Part shown: positions 1 through 7,703 of the stretch, piece by piece
Position numbering within the stretch: position 1 is the first letter of the stretch
How the letters are laid out: every line of letters begins with the position of its first letter
Assembly (NCBI GenBank): GCA_964487565.1
Contig: CAZARN010000005.1
Location: 113,023-177,022, forward strand
Direction of reading: 5' to 3'
Source of the DNA: Phil1 sp964487565
GTDB lineage: Bacteria; Bacillota; Clostridia; Christensenellales; CAG-138
DNA length: 64,000 nucleotides
The notes under the pieces: model-generated
The model's input: the letters and a program-made list of their open reading frames with translations, nothing else
Databases searched by the model: none
What the model was told of the DNA's origin: nothing
Made by a program: the position numbers and the translations under genes

Positions 1-158
1 CGATGCTTGTCGTCACCCACGAGATGCGCTTTGCGCGCGAGGTATCCTCCAGGGTGCTTTTCCTGCAAAACGGAGAAGCGGTTTGCGAAGGGCCTTCCGC
101 GATGCTGGACTGCCCGGAAAACGAAAGGCTTGCGGCGTTCTTGACCGGCGGCGTTTGA
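1..158 (+). CDS. Amino-acid ABC transporter ATP-binding protein, C-terminal end (partial)
   Basis: The gene runs in from outside the window; only the last 52 codons (frame from base 3) are visible, ending in TGA. The visible part opens with the H-loop, VVTHEMRFAREV, whose histidine contacts the ATP gamma-phosphate. It continues with the usual tail LFLQNGEAVCEG and a short C-terminal helix ending AAFLTGGV. The THEM..FAREV signature is typical of GlnQ/ArtP-type polar amino-acid importers. The protein would energise a membrane permease from the cytoplasmic side. Its permease and binding protein must lie upstream of the window. The substrate cannot be told from this fragment. Confidence 0.85.
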   Translation, partial: MLVVTHEMRFAREVSSRVLFLQNGEAVCEGPSAMLDCPENERLAAFLTGGV

Positions 159-169
159 TGCGGTAGTAT
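141..169 (+). promoter_or_regulatory. Candidate promoter for the TrpR-like regulator
   Basis: TTGACC (141-146) and TAGTAT (164-169) are separated by 17 bases. The -35 box lies inside the last codons of the ABC ATPase gene. A small dyad, AGTA-TTG-TACT, covers the -10 box and could be an operator. It was assigned by eye; cotranscription with the upstream gene is equally possible. Confidence 0.35.
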
Positions 170-200
170 TGTACTGTATCAAAGCAAAGGAGGAGCGCTC

Positions 201-491
201 ATGTACGAAAGCAAGCTGCAAAGCGAGGAGATGGACTCGCTTTTCCGTGCCGTCCTCACGCTTGAAACGCAGGAGGATTGCTACCGCTTTTTTGAGGATC
301 TTTGCACGATCGGCGAATTGCAGGCGATGAGTCAGCGCTTTGCCGTCGCGCGGATGCTGCGCAGGCATGAGACCTATCAAAAGATCGCTGTTGAAACCGG
401 CGCGTCGACCGCGACGATATCGCGTGTGAACCGCTGTCTTGTTTACGGCTCTGCCGGGTACAGGAACGCGCTGGACAAACTTGGAGACTAA
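201..491 (+). CDS. YerC/YecD family TrpR-related DNA-binding protein
   Basis: This 96-residue protein matches the length and sequence pattern of the YerC/YecD branch of the TrpR superfamily, which is common in Firmicutes and of mostly unknown regulatory target. The C-terminal half holds the helix-turn-helix, roughly residues 58-80 (YQKIAVETGASTATISRVNR), after an alpha-helical dimerisation segment that includes LCTIGELQAMSQRF. It is expected to be a cytoplasmic dimeric transcription factor. The start is fixed by AAAGGAGG at 186-193, seven bases before ATG. The stop TAA lies one base before the next start, so it is probably cotranscribed with the amidohydrolase. The effector is unknown; the tryptophan-binding role of E. 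coli TrpR should not be assumed. Confidence 0.85.
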   Translation: MYESKLQSEEMDSLFRAVLTLETQEDCYRFFEDLCTIGELQAMSQRFAVARMLRRHETYQKIAVETGASTATISRVNRCLVYGSAGYRNALDKLGD

Positions 492-492
492 A

Positions 493-2100
493 ATGATCCA
501 AACGATTTTTTACGGCGGCCGCGTCGTCACGATGGACGGCCGGGTGACGGAGGCGGTCTGCGTTGAAGACGGAAGGATCGCTTTCACGGGTTCAAACGAA
601 GAAGCGCTTCTGATGAGATCGGCCGGAACAAAGCTCGTCCCCCTTTCGGGCGCGCTTATGCTGCCGGGCTTTATCGACACTCACATGCACTTTCTGGGCT
701 ATGGCAAAAGCCTTTCCATCGCGCAGCTCGGGCCTGCGCGCAGCAAAGCGGAGCTTATCGAAACGGGCCGCGCGTTCATGGCGGCGCATCCGGGGCTTCG
801 CGCGCTCATCGGCGCGGGATGGAACAACGATCACTGGTCGGACGACGCCACGTTCCCCACGCGAGAGCAGCTTGATCTTATCACGCGGGACATACCCGTC
901 GCTTTCACAAGAACGTGTTATCACATCGTCTGTCTCAACACGCGCGCGCTTGAAATTTGCGGCATAACCGAAAATACGCCTGATCCGGAGGGCGGAAGCA
1001 TTTATCGCGACGGGAACGGAACGCCCACAGGCGTGCTCAGCGAGGACGCCTGTTCGCTTGCGGCTCCCGTTTATCCGGATGAGACTGCGGATGACTTCAT
1101 GGGATATCTTCGCGCGTCCGCGGCGGACGCGGTGAGCTGCGGACTGACGACTGTCCATACCGACGATCTTGAATTGGATCACGGCGCGCCGGATCTTGCG
1201 CTCAAGGCTTATAGCAGCCTGCTTGAGGGCGATTGGCTGCCCGTGCGTGTCTATGAGCAGTGCCGGCTTGCAAACGCCGTGATGCAGCGGGACTTTTTCG
1301 GCGCGGGGTATGAGTTCTATCAGGGCGACGGGCGCTTCCGCATAGGGCCGATGAAGCTCGTTGCCGACGGGTCGCTCGGCGCGCGCACCGCATATCTCAA
1401 AAAGCCGTACTGTGACGCGCCCGAAACGCGCGGACTTGCCATATACACGCAGGAACAGCTCGACGAGCTGATAATCAACGCGGCGCGGCACAACATGCCG
1501 AGCGTCGTTCACGCGATAGGCGACGCGATGCTCGACATGGTGCTCAATTCGTTTGAGAAGGCGCGGCGCGTTGAAGAGACGCCGCTCCGTCACGCCGTCA
1601 TCCATTGCCAGCTCACCTCGCCCGAACAGCTCGCGCGCATGGCGAAGCTTTCGATAATGGCGCAGACCCAGCCGATATTTCTCGATTATGATATCCACAT
1701 GGCGCAGCAGCGCGCGGGCGAGCTGATAAAAACGAGCTATGCCTTCAACACGATGCGCGGCCTCGGCATACTTGAGGCTTTCGGTTCCGACTGTCCGGTG
1801 GAGCGCTTCAATGCGATCCAGGGCATATACCATGCGGTCACAAGGCAGGATCTTTCCGGCTTCCCCGAAGGCGGCTGGTATCCGAACGAGCGCATGAGCG
1901 TTGCGGACGCCGTGGCCTGCTTCACGAGGGACGCGGCTTATACGTCATATGAGGAAAACACCAAGGGTACGATAAGCGCTGGAAAACTTGCGGATCTTGT
2001 CGTGCTTGACAGTGATATTTTCAGCATCGAGCCTGCGGATATCAAAAATGCCGGCGTTGTGATGACCGTGCTCGGCGGAAAGATCGTTTACGAAAAATAA
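493..2100 (+). CDS. YtcJ-like metal-dependent amidohydrolase
   Basis: The 535-residue protein belongs to the amidohydrolase 3 (YtcJ) group of TIM-barrel metal-dependent hydrolases. Visible signatures are the metal-binding HxH in FIDTHMHF (H64, H66), KLVADGSLGARTAYL in the middle, VVHAIGDAMLD, and the late aspartate motif FGSDCPVERFNAIQG. The N-terminal beta segment (MIQTIFYGGRVVTMDG) and the C-terminal GTISAGKLADLVVLD form the composite beta-sandwich usual in this superfamily. I chose ATG 493, directly after the previous stop, rather than an upstream in-frame ATG at 439 that would lie inside the regulator gene. The substrate of YtcJ relatives is generally unknown; an N-substituted amide or amino-acid derivative is a guess. 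Confidence 0.85.
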   Translation: MIQTIFYGGRVVTMDGRVTEAVCVEDGRIAFTGSNEEALLMRSAGTKLVPLSGALMLPGFIDTHMHFLGYGKSLSIAQLGPARSKAELIETGRAFMAAHPGLRALIGAGWNNDHWSDDATFPTREQLDLITRDIPVAFTRTCYHIVCLNTRALEICGITENTPDPEGGSIYRDGNGTPTGVLSEDACSLAAPVYPDETADDFMGYLRASAADAVSCGLTTVHTDDLELDHGAPDLALKAYSSLLEGDWLPVRVYEQCRLANAVMQRDFFGAGYEFYQGDGRFRIGPMKLVADGSLGARTAYLKKPYCDAPETRGLAIYTQEQLDELIINAARHNMPSVVHAIGDAMLDMVLNSFEKARRVEETPLRHAVIHCQLTSPEQLARMAKLSIMAQTQPIFLDYDIHMAQQRAGELIKTSYAFNTMRGLGILEAFGSDCPVERFNAIQGIYHAVTRQDLSGFPEGGWYPNERMSVADAVACFTRDAAYTSYEENTKGTISAGKLADLVVLDSDIFSIEPADIKNAGVVMTVLGGKIVYEK

Positions 2101-2152
2101 GGCCGCGAAACCGCGGGAGAGTATCAAAAACCCACTCGTCTAAACGAAGTAA

Positions 2153-2196
2153 GCCCCGATCGCCGACAGTATTATATACTGAAACCCGATCGGGGC
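2153..2196. terminator. Two-tier stem-loop after the amidohydrolase gene
   Basis: GCCCCGATCG (2153-2162) pairs perfectly with CGATCGGGGC (2187-2196). A second 6-bp stem, CAGTAT/ATACTG, is nested inside. The T-run after it is weak (GTTCTTG). It lies between convergent genes and probably ends transcription from one or both sides. Confidence 0.5.
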
Positions 2197-2276
2197 GTTC
2201 TTGAATTGCAGTAAACCGTGTTACGGTGTAACGACATAATATGATCCGCGAGTGCGGGACGCCGGTTTGGCAGCGG

Positions 2277-3179
2277 TCAGATCGCCATCACAATGAGGCG
2301 CGGCGCCATATCCTCCGCCGCACGGATAAGGTACTCCGTCGTGCGCTCGCCCGTGCCGAAGCCAAGGCAAACGCGGGAGGCTGCGTCGGAGAGCATTGCC
2401 TTCACCTTTTCCGCGTCGTCCGCAGCCGCTGCGATGAGCTTGAGAATGGCGCCCATTTCGGAATCGTTGATGGTGAGCCTGTCCGGCGGCAGGCAAAGCA
2501 GCGCGCGGCCCACGGCGGCTTCGGCCGCCGGCGCATACAGACCGACGACAAGCTCGGCGAAATCCGGGAAAGTGCGTTTATAGAGCGCCGTGAGCGTTTC
2601 GGCGTCGAACAAACGCAAAAAGTCCGCTTCGGTATTGAGCGCGCGCAGATATGCGTTGATGTATTCAATGCCCTGAAGGGAATCGTCGATCGGGCAGCAG
2701 AGCGGATATACTATCTCGCACGGTACGGCGTGTGCAAAAAGACCGTCGTCGTAATTGCCGAAGAAGTCGCGCACCGCTTCGAGCGTTTCCGAATAAGCCT
2801 TGTTCACGACCGGCGGCAGACGGGTTTTCGCCTGCGCGAGCAAAAGCCTGCCGCGGTTGGCGAGACGGCGCACGTCGTCCCTGCCGAGGGAGAAAAGGGT
2901 CTTGAGCGCGGCGCCTGCGTTGCCGTGCATGCGCACATGCAGCTCGATGCAGTACTTTATGCCGCGGATGAGCTCCTTCGCATTTTCTTCCGCAATGGAG
3001 GAGCTTTCACCCATCGTGAAAAGGAATGTCTGTTCCGCAAGAAGCGCGTACAGCTCATCCTCGCGGTTTGCGAAAACGCCTGTGCGCGCCGTTACGGGTG
3101 TATCCTCCGTTGGGGTAAGGTGTAAGTCATCGGTACTTGCAATCTTCGTCATCTTCTTCTTCAACGTCCTCTTCTTCAT
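2277..3179 (-). CDS. DUF6179-like protein of unknown function
   Basis: A 300-residue, mostly alpha-helical, soluble protein with no signal peptide, membrane segment or recognisable catalytic motif. It contains FTMGESSSIAEENAKELIRGIKYCIELH near residue 55 and ends GFGTGERTTEYLIRAAEDMAPRLIVMAI. I recall such proteins encoded next to DUF6323 proteins in Clostridia and labelled DUF6179; the upstream neighbour fits that pairing. Assignment is from memory of the pattern, not a search. The start is uncertain: ATG 3179 (overlapping the upstream gene by 53 bases, basic N-terminus MKKRTLKKK) or ATG 3152, preceded by a purine-rich GAAGAAGAAG that could be a ribosome binding site. The function is unknown. 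Confidence 0.6.
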   Translation of the reverse strand: MKKRTLKKKMTKIASTDDLHLTPTEDTPVTARTGVFANREDELYALLAEQTFLFTMGESSSIAEENAKELIRGIKYCIELHVRMHGNAGAALKTLFSLGRDDVRRLANRGRLLLAQAKTRLPPVVNKAYSETLEAVRDFFGNYDDGLFAHAVPCEIVYPLCCPIDDSLQGIEYINAYLRALNTEADFLRLFDAETLTALYKRTFPDFAELVVGLYAPAAEAAVGRALLCLPPDRLTINDSEMGAILKLIAAAADDAEKVKAMLSDAASRVCLGFGTGERTTEYLIRAAEDMAPRLIVMAI

Positions 3180-3615
3180 CCAATTCTATTCCGAAACGCC
3201 GCATCCTGCAAAGGCGTTCAAGCGATATGCACGCCACGGCCTCCGTATCACCCTCATATCGGTCGAAGGCTTTTCGCATTTGATCGATCAGTTCGTCGTC
3301 GCTTATAAGATCAAGCGACTCGTTTTTGAAATAATAAAACGCATCGATAAGCTCCGACAGCCTGTCGGCGTAACATTCGTCATCCATGAAGGGCGAATCG
3401 GCAAACGCCAGCACGAGCTTTTTCATCGTGCCCGCGCCGAATTCGATCCTGCGGTTGTCGCGGAGGGCTTCCTCGTGCTTTTCGCAAAGCGCGGCGAGCG
3501 TTTTCGGCGACATGGTCAGGCCGAAGCGCGAAATATAATCGCCGCACTCGGCAAGCGCGCGCATGAATTCGGCGTCTGTCGCGACGTCGCGCTTTGTGCA
3601 AACCAAATCCGTCAT
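3127..3615 (-). CDS. DUF6323-like protein
   Basis: A 162-residue acidic cytoplasmic protein. The core RFGLTMSPKTLAALCEKHEE, followed by RIEFGAGTMKKLVLAFADSP and DAFYYFKNESLDLISDDELID, matches my memory of DUF6323, a clostridial family of unknown function usually beside a DUF6179 gene. The tail is strongly acidic (DEEEDVEEEDDED). The start chosen is ATG 3615, nine bases after GGGGGG; in-frame upstream starts have no ribosome binding site at a workable distance. The 3' end overlaps the next gene, so the two products are probably translationally coupled and may form a complex. No catalytic residues can be proposed. Confidence 0.65.
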   Translation of the reverse strand: MTDLVCTKRDVATDAEFMRALAECGDYISRFGLTMSPKTLAALCEKHEEALRDNRRIEFGAGTMKKLVLAFADSPFMDDECYADRLSELIDAFYYFKNESLDLISDDELIDQMRKAFDRYEGDTEAVACISLERLCRMRRFGIELDEEEDVEEEDDEDCKYR

Positions 3616-3633
3616 GCCTGTCATCCCCCCCTG

Positions 3634-3662
3634 TATATTTATGATAAGCTTATGGTTTTTTC
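3634..3662 (-). promoter_or_regulatory. Possible promoter for the DUF6323/DUF6179 pair
   Basis: On the minus strand a TTGCGC-like -35 is followed after about 17 bases by TATCAT, about 20 bases before the GGGGGG ribosome binding site. The -35 match is poor, so this is tentative. Confidence 0.3.
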
Positions 3663-3710
3663 TGCGCAAGTCTTGTAATTTGCACCGAAATGTGATAATG
3701 TACTGACAAT

Positions 3711-3739
3711 AAAAAACGGCCTTTCGGCCGCTTTTTTTT
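3711..3739. terminator. Bidirectional intrinsic terminator
   Basis: CGGCC-TTTC-GGCCG forms a hairpin flanked by an A-run (3711-3716) and a T-run (3732-3739). It therefore has a U-tract on both strands. It mainly serves the minus-strand GGDEF gene that ends at 3759. Confidence 0.8.
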
Positions 3740-3758
3740 GAGTCAATACGTTCGGCGC

Positions 3759-5645
3759 TCACTCGCAGCCGATCATGAAATTATCCTTCCCGCTGGTTTT
3801 CACGCTGTAAAGCAGACTGTCGGCTTTTGAATACAAAGCTTCGAAATTGTTGTTCACATCATCCGTGCAGATCACGATGCCCACGCTTGCCGTGACCTGC
3901 ATGTCGGAACGGTTGCCGGAGGAAACGTTGATCCTGAGCGCGTTCACAAGCTCCTCGCCCTTGCGCTGCGCAAGGCGTTCGTCGGGCATGTTCTTCATCA
4001 GCACCATGAATTCGTCCCCGCCGATGCGGCCGACGATATCGCTTGCGCGGAACACGCCCTTTATGCGCTGCGCGATACGCTTTATCGTTTCATCGCCGCA
4101 CTGATGGCCCAGGGTGTCGTTTATGCGTTTGAAATCGTCAATGTCGATCATGAACAGCGCGTGCTTCGCGCCCGTGCCCTCGATGGAAAGATATTTTTTG
4201 ATATGCGCGATCGCGGCGTCATGATTATAAATGCCCGTCATGGAGTCGCATTCGGCCGCGGCGTTAAGCTCGTCGATCCTGCGGCGCTCGTCCTGCTCCT
4301 CGGTCACGTTCTCGCTCATGCCTATTGCGTGATAGGGCTTGTTGCGCCCGTCCATGAGGCAGTTGTATTTTATGCGTTCAAACCACCAATCGCTGCCGTC
4401 CGCCGTGCGGACGCGGAAAACACCCGTCACGAATTTTTCGCCGTTTTCTATGCGCTTGTACATCTCGCGCATCGCATCGGCGCTGTCCGGATGGATATAG
4501 CCCCTTTGGATGAGGGATTCAGGCACGTTTTCGATCACGGTCTCCGGGATGCCGTGGATGGCCTTTGAGCGTTCGTCGTGCGTTATGGTATGATTGATGA
4601 CGTCATAATCCCAAATCGTGACGGTGGTGTTTTCAAGCGCGATGCGATAGCGCGCTTCGCTTTCGCGCAGCAGCGCCTGATCGGCAAGCAGAATGCGCGT
4701 GTTCCTCCTGAAAAGGCCTACGATGAGCAGTATGAACACCGCGGCGGTGCAAAGCACCACGCATATGAGCGCGTAGCCCTGGGTGACTGTTTCATACGCC
4801 TCGGAGTCCAGCACGGAGGTCGGGACCGTGACCCATATCATCCAATCCGAAAAGCCCACGCTTTGATACACGGCGTACTGCCTCACGCCGTTGAGTATAT
4901 ATTCCTTGCTGCCGCAATGCCCGGCTGCAAAATCATCGATGATGAGCTTCGCCTCTTCGCTGCCGGGGCTGAGGGTGCTGTTTTCACGCCCGGCTTCAAG
5001 CGATTCGTTCGTATATGTGACGGCGTTGCCGGAGCCTGTTATATAGTCCCCGTTGCCCGCGAATACGAGCGTGAGCATGTCGTCATATATGGAGCCTTCA
5101 ACGCATTGGCTGAATTTTTCCTCGTTGCACACGCCGAAAATGACGCCTTCAACGCTGCTTTCATCTTCGGAGTATACGGGCACGCTGAGCACAAAACGGC
5201 GTTTCCCGTCCCGCTTGCTCGTCACAATCTGAAATCCGCGCGCTCCGTTCATTGACTGGATGAAATAATCCCTGTCCTCAACGCTGACGCCGGCTTCGCC
5301 GTTGCACCAGGTTTCGCCGTTGGGCAAAGCATAGCAAATATCAAGATAATCGCTGATCGATTTTATGCTTGAAAGCTTTTTGGAAATAAGCGCGCTGTTG
5401 CCGGCGTTGTCGGGCACGACGGTGACGGCTGCCGATTCAAGGAGGGAATAGCAGGTTTTCATGGCAGAAGCAAGCACGCGCGACTGGTCGGATGCCGAAT
5501 CGCTCAGCAGACTGCGCGCGTCCCTTTTTATGCTTTCGATCGCCGTATGCTGGAATACCGTCATCGATATCGTGGTTACGACGACGAGCACCGCCAGCAT
5601 GGCCGCGATCATCCATTTGCTTGTTCTGCCATGCTCTGCGCTCAT
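3759..5645 (-). CDS. Membrane dCache-PAS-GGDEF diguanylate cyclase
   Basis: A 628-residue sensor with four parts: a transmembrane helix at about 11-31; a large extracellular dCache-like sensor (DRDYFIQSMNGARGFQI in its first half); a second transmembrane helix near 295-317; and cytoplasmic PAS (about 330-450) and GGDEF domains. The active site reads GGDEF. An RxxD product-inhibition site (RASD) lies exactly five residues before it, so c-di-GMP synthesis with feedback control is expected. The start is ATG 5645 because GGAGG sits nine bases upstream; in-frame ATG 5654 is too close to it and ATG 5711 has no ribosome binding site. The gene is monocistronic between its promoter at 5734-5762 and the terminator at 3711-3739. 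The ligand is unknown. Confidence 0.92.
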   Translation of the reverse strand: MSAEHGRTSKWMIAAMLAVLVVVTTISMTVFQHTAIESIKRDARSLLSDSASDQSRVLASAMKTCYSLLESAAVTVVPDNAGNSALISKKLSSIKSISDYLDICYALPNGETWCNGEAGVSVEDRDYFIQSMNGARGFQIVTSKRDGKRRFVLSVPVYSEDESSVEGVIFGVCNEEKFSQCVEGSIYDDMLTLVFAGNGDYITGSGNAVTYTNESLEAGRENSTLSPGSEEAKLIIDDFAAGHCGSKEYILNGVRQYAVYQSVGFSDWMIWVTVPTSVLDSEAYETVTQGYALICVVLCTAAVFILLIVGLFRRNTRILLADQALLRESEARYRIALENTTVTIWDYDVINHTITHDERSKAIHGIPETVIENVPESLIQRGYIHPDSADAMREMYKRIENGEKFVTGVFRVRTADGSDWWFERIKYNCLMDGRNKPYHAIGMSENVTEEQDERRRIDELNAAAECDSMTGIYNHDAAIAHIKKYLSIEGTGAKHALFMIDIDDFKRINDTLGHQCGDETIKRIAQRIKGVFRASDIVGRIGGDEFMVLMKNMPDERLAQRKGEELVNALRINVSSGNRSDMQVTASVGIVICTDDVNNNFEALYSKADSLLYSVKTSGKDNFMIGCE

Positions 5646-5733
5646 TAAGCGCATCCTCCAATTCCCGCTCAAATACAAACAATGCGCGGCTGAAATATCT
5701 GATCCGATCATGATAAATACAGATTATGGATAC

Positions 5734-5762
5734 ATTATATCAGCCGCGAAGATCGCATACAA
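5734..5762 (-). promoter_or_regulatory. Promoter of the GGDEF gene
   Basis: On the minus strand TTGTAT (5757-5762) and TATAAT (5734-5739) are 17 bases apart. They leave a leader of about 80 bases before ATG 5645. Confidence 0.6.
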
Positions 5763-5786
5763 CAGAAAACATTGGTAAATAAGGTC

Positions 5787-6365
5787 TTATTCGTGACCTT
5801 TTGTGACGAAAAATTCCTTCTTGAACAATCTGGAGACCGGCTTGTATATAAGGTAGGTGACAAGCGAGTTGATGCCTGTCTTGGCGGCGTTGAACGCGAT
5901 AAAGCTCCAGATTATGCTCCAGATGGCGGCCTGCGCCGTCGCATAATCCATGGTGGGGCTTATGAGGAACATCGGCGAAAGGAAATAGTTGAAGGGGACC
6001 ATTATCGCGATCATGGCGAGCGAACCGCACACAAGTCCTTCGATCGCGCCGCGAAGGGTATGCCTTCTGTGATATATCAACCCGGCGACGATTACATATG
6101 CGCCCGTCGCAAAAAAGTGCATCACGCCGCCGACCCAGCCGCTTGAAGCGGATACCGTCACCGCCTGGAGAAGGCTTACGATGGCTGTGAGCACGAGCCC
6201 CGCGCCGGGGCCGTATATGAACGTGCCGATGAGTATGGGCACGTCGGCCATGTCATATTCAAGATAGGGCAGGATCAGCGGAAAGCGCACCACATACATC
6301 AGCGCAAGCGACATCGCGCAAAGCAGACCCATCTTCACCAGTTTTTCGATCATAGGATTTCTCAT
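5787..6365 (-). CDS. ECF transporter S component, probable riboflavin transporter (RibU-like)
   Basis: A 192-residue integral membrane protein with about six hydrophobic helices and the ECF S-component pattern LILPYLEYDMADVPILIGTFIYGPGAG near the N-terminus. S components bind a vitamin and dock on the shared EcfAA'T energy module, which is not encoded here. An FMN riboswitch directly upstream points to riboflavin or a flavin precursor as the substrate, making RibU the natural reading. The start ATG 6365 has GGGAGG eight bases upstream; an ATG further upstream falls within the terminator hairpin. The gene should be expressed only when intracellular FMN is low. Confidence 0.88.
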   Translation of the reverse strand: MRNPMIEKLVKMGLLCAMSLALMYVVRFPLILPYLEYDMADVPILIGTFIYGPGAGLVLTAIVSLLQAVTVSASSGWVGGVMHFFATGAYVIVAGLIYHRRHTLRGAIEGLVCGSLAMIAIMVPFNYFLSPMFLISPTMDYATAQAAIWSIIWSFIAFNAAKTGINSLVTYLIYKPVSRLFKKEFFVTKGHE

Positions 6366-6392
6366 ATCCGTTACCTCCCGCCTTTTCAAGGC

Positions 6393-6421
6393 AAAAAAAA
6401 TACCCCGCGCATGCGCGGGGG
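6393..6421 (-). terminator. Riboswitch-controlled intrinsic terminator
   Basis: CCCCGCGC-AT-GCGCGGGG, followed on the minus strand by eight U residues, lies between the FMN aptamer and the S-component start. This is the expression platform expected when FMN binding stops transcription. A weaker CACAG/CTGTG hairpin just before it may take part in the switch. Confidence 0.8.
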
Positions 6422-6446
6422 TACACAGCAAAAAAACTCTGTGCTG

Positions 6447-6580
6447 GCTTCTTTCATCCGGACTTTACCGTCGGCACCGGAATCTCACCGGTTCAGTCCA
6501 TGCGATCGACATGGAGTCGCGGGCTCATCGGCAAACGCCGCATCACCGCCGGTGTGGAATTGCACCACCCCCCGAAGCAG
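6447..6580 (-). ncRNA. FMN riboswitch (RFN element)
   Basis: The minus strand carries the canonical RFN blocks in order: CTTCGGGG near the 5' end, GGCGGTGATG, AGCCCGCGA, GGTGAGATTCCGGTGCCGAC, GGTAAAGTCCGGATG and AAAGAAG at the 3' end. These are the conserved core and the P1-closing strands of the FMN aptamer. It is followed by a strong terminator and then the RibU-like gene, so it should act by transcription termination on binding FMN. Confidence 0.95.
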
Positions 6581-6584
6581 GTAT

Positions 6585-6613
6585 ATTATAACCTCATGCG
6601 CGGGGCATTGCAA
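6585..6613 (-). promoter_or_regulatory. Promoter for the FMN riboswitch transcript
   Basis: On the minus strand TTGCAA (6608-6613), a 17-base spacer and a perfect TATAAT (6585-6590) place the start of transcription immediately before the RFN element. Confidence 0.75.
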
Positions 6614-6635
6614 CACCCTTGTTGGACGCGGCGGC

Positions 6636-7703
6636 TCATTCTTCGCTGGAAAGTTTTTTCGCCTGTTCGGCGAGTATCAGCGCGTCGATGATCTCATCCA
6701 TGTCGCCGTCGAGGAAGGCTTCAAGCTTATACAGGGTAACGCCCACGCGGTGATCTGTCACGCGGCCCTGCGGGAAGTTATAGGTGCGTATCCGCTCGCT
6801 GCGGTCTCCGCTGCCCACCTGGGCGCGCCGCGCGCCCGCCTCCTCCTGCGCAGCGCGGGAGCGGTAAAGGTCGAGCAGACGGCTTTTCAGAACGCGCATC
6901 GCCTTGTCCTTGTTTTTATACTGGCTCCGCTCATCCTGACACTGCACGACAAGCCCCGTCGGGATGTGCGTGATCCTTATGGCGCTTTCCGTTTTGTTGA
7001 CATGCTGACCGCCCGCGCCGCCGGCGCGGTATGTATCGATCTGAAGATCGGCGGGATCTATCTCAACCTCAACGTCGTCCGCTTCGGGCAGCACGGCCAC
7101 CGTGGCAGCGCTCGTGTGTATCCTGCCCTGGTTTTCCGTTTCGGGCACGCGCTGCACGCGGTGCACGCCGCTTTCGTATTTCATGCGGCTGTAAGCGCCG
7201 CGGGACTGGAGGCTCAGCACGACCTCCTTCACGCCGCCCAGCTCCGTATAATTCTCGCTCAAAAGCTCGCTTTTATAGCCGTGGCGCTCCGCATAGCGCA
7301 GATACATGCGCAGCAGATCGCCGGCGAAAAGCGCAGCCTCCTCGCCGCCGGTGCCGGCGCGTATTTCGATTATCACGTCTCGCTCGTCGTTCGGATCGCG
7401 GGGGAGCAGCAAAACCTTGAGCTTTTGCGCAATGGTTTCCTTCTTCTGCTGCTGGCAGGTCAGTTCCTCGTGGACGAGTTCTTTCATATCGGCGTCAAGA
7501 TGGGAACCGAGCAGCTCCCTGCACCCGTTCTCTTCTTCCTCTGCCGCAAGATATTCGTCGTAAGCTTCAACGATGTCGGTAAGCTGCGCCCTCTCGCGCG
7601 AAAGCTCCCTGTATCGCTTCTGATCGGAAATGACGGCCGGATCGGACAGAAGCGCCGTTATCTCTTCGTATTTTTGTTTTATCGTGCGCAGTTTATCCAG
7701 CAA
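6636..7703 (-). CDS. prfA: Peptide chain release factor 1
   Basis: At 355 residues it has the normal RF1 length. It recognises UAA and UAG in the ribosomal A site and triggers peptide release. The catalytic GGQ is in AGGAGGQHVNKTESAIRITHIPTG; the tripeptide anticodon is PET within RVPETENQGRIHTS (PxT class, as in RF1). The start is TTG 7703, with GGAGG nine bases upstream. It overlaps the end of the CapA-like gene by 11 bases. Two genes upstream in the same operon lies prmC, whose product methylates the GGQ glutamine. The gene looks intact, so UAG termination should be possible in this organism even though no gene in this window ends with it. Confidence 0.97.
   Translation of the reverse strand: MLDKLRTIKQKYEEITALLSDPAVISDQKRYRELSRERAQLTDIVEAYDEYLAAEEEENGCRELLGSHLDADMKELVHEELTCQQQKKETIAQKLKVLLLPRDPNDERDVIIEIRAGTGGEEAALFAGDLLRMYLRYAERHGYKSELLSENYTELGGVKEVVLSLQSRGAYSRMKYESGVHRVQRVPETENQGRIHTSAATVAVLPEADDVEVEIDPADLQIDTYRAGGAGGQHVNKTESAIRITHIPTGLVVQCQDERSQYKNKDKAMRVLKSRLLDLYRSRAAQEEAGARRAQVGSGDRSERIRTYNFPQGRVTDHRVGVTLYKLEAFLDGDMDEIIDALILAEQAKKLSSEE

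Noticed and set aside
592..1833. Long open frame of 413 codons on the minus strand
   Set aside because: It lies antisense to the amidohydrolase, has no ribosome binding site or family motif, and its Arg/His-rich composition is that of a shadow frame in GC-rich DNA.
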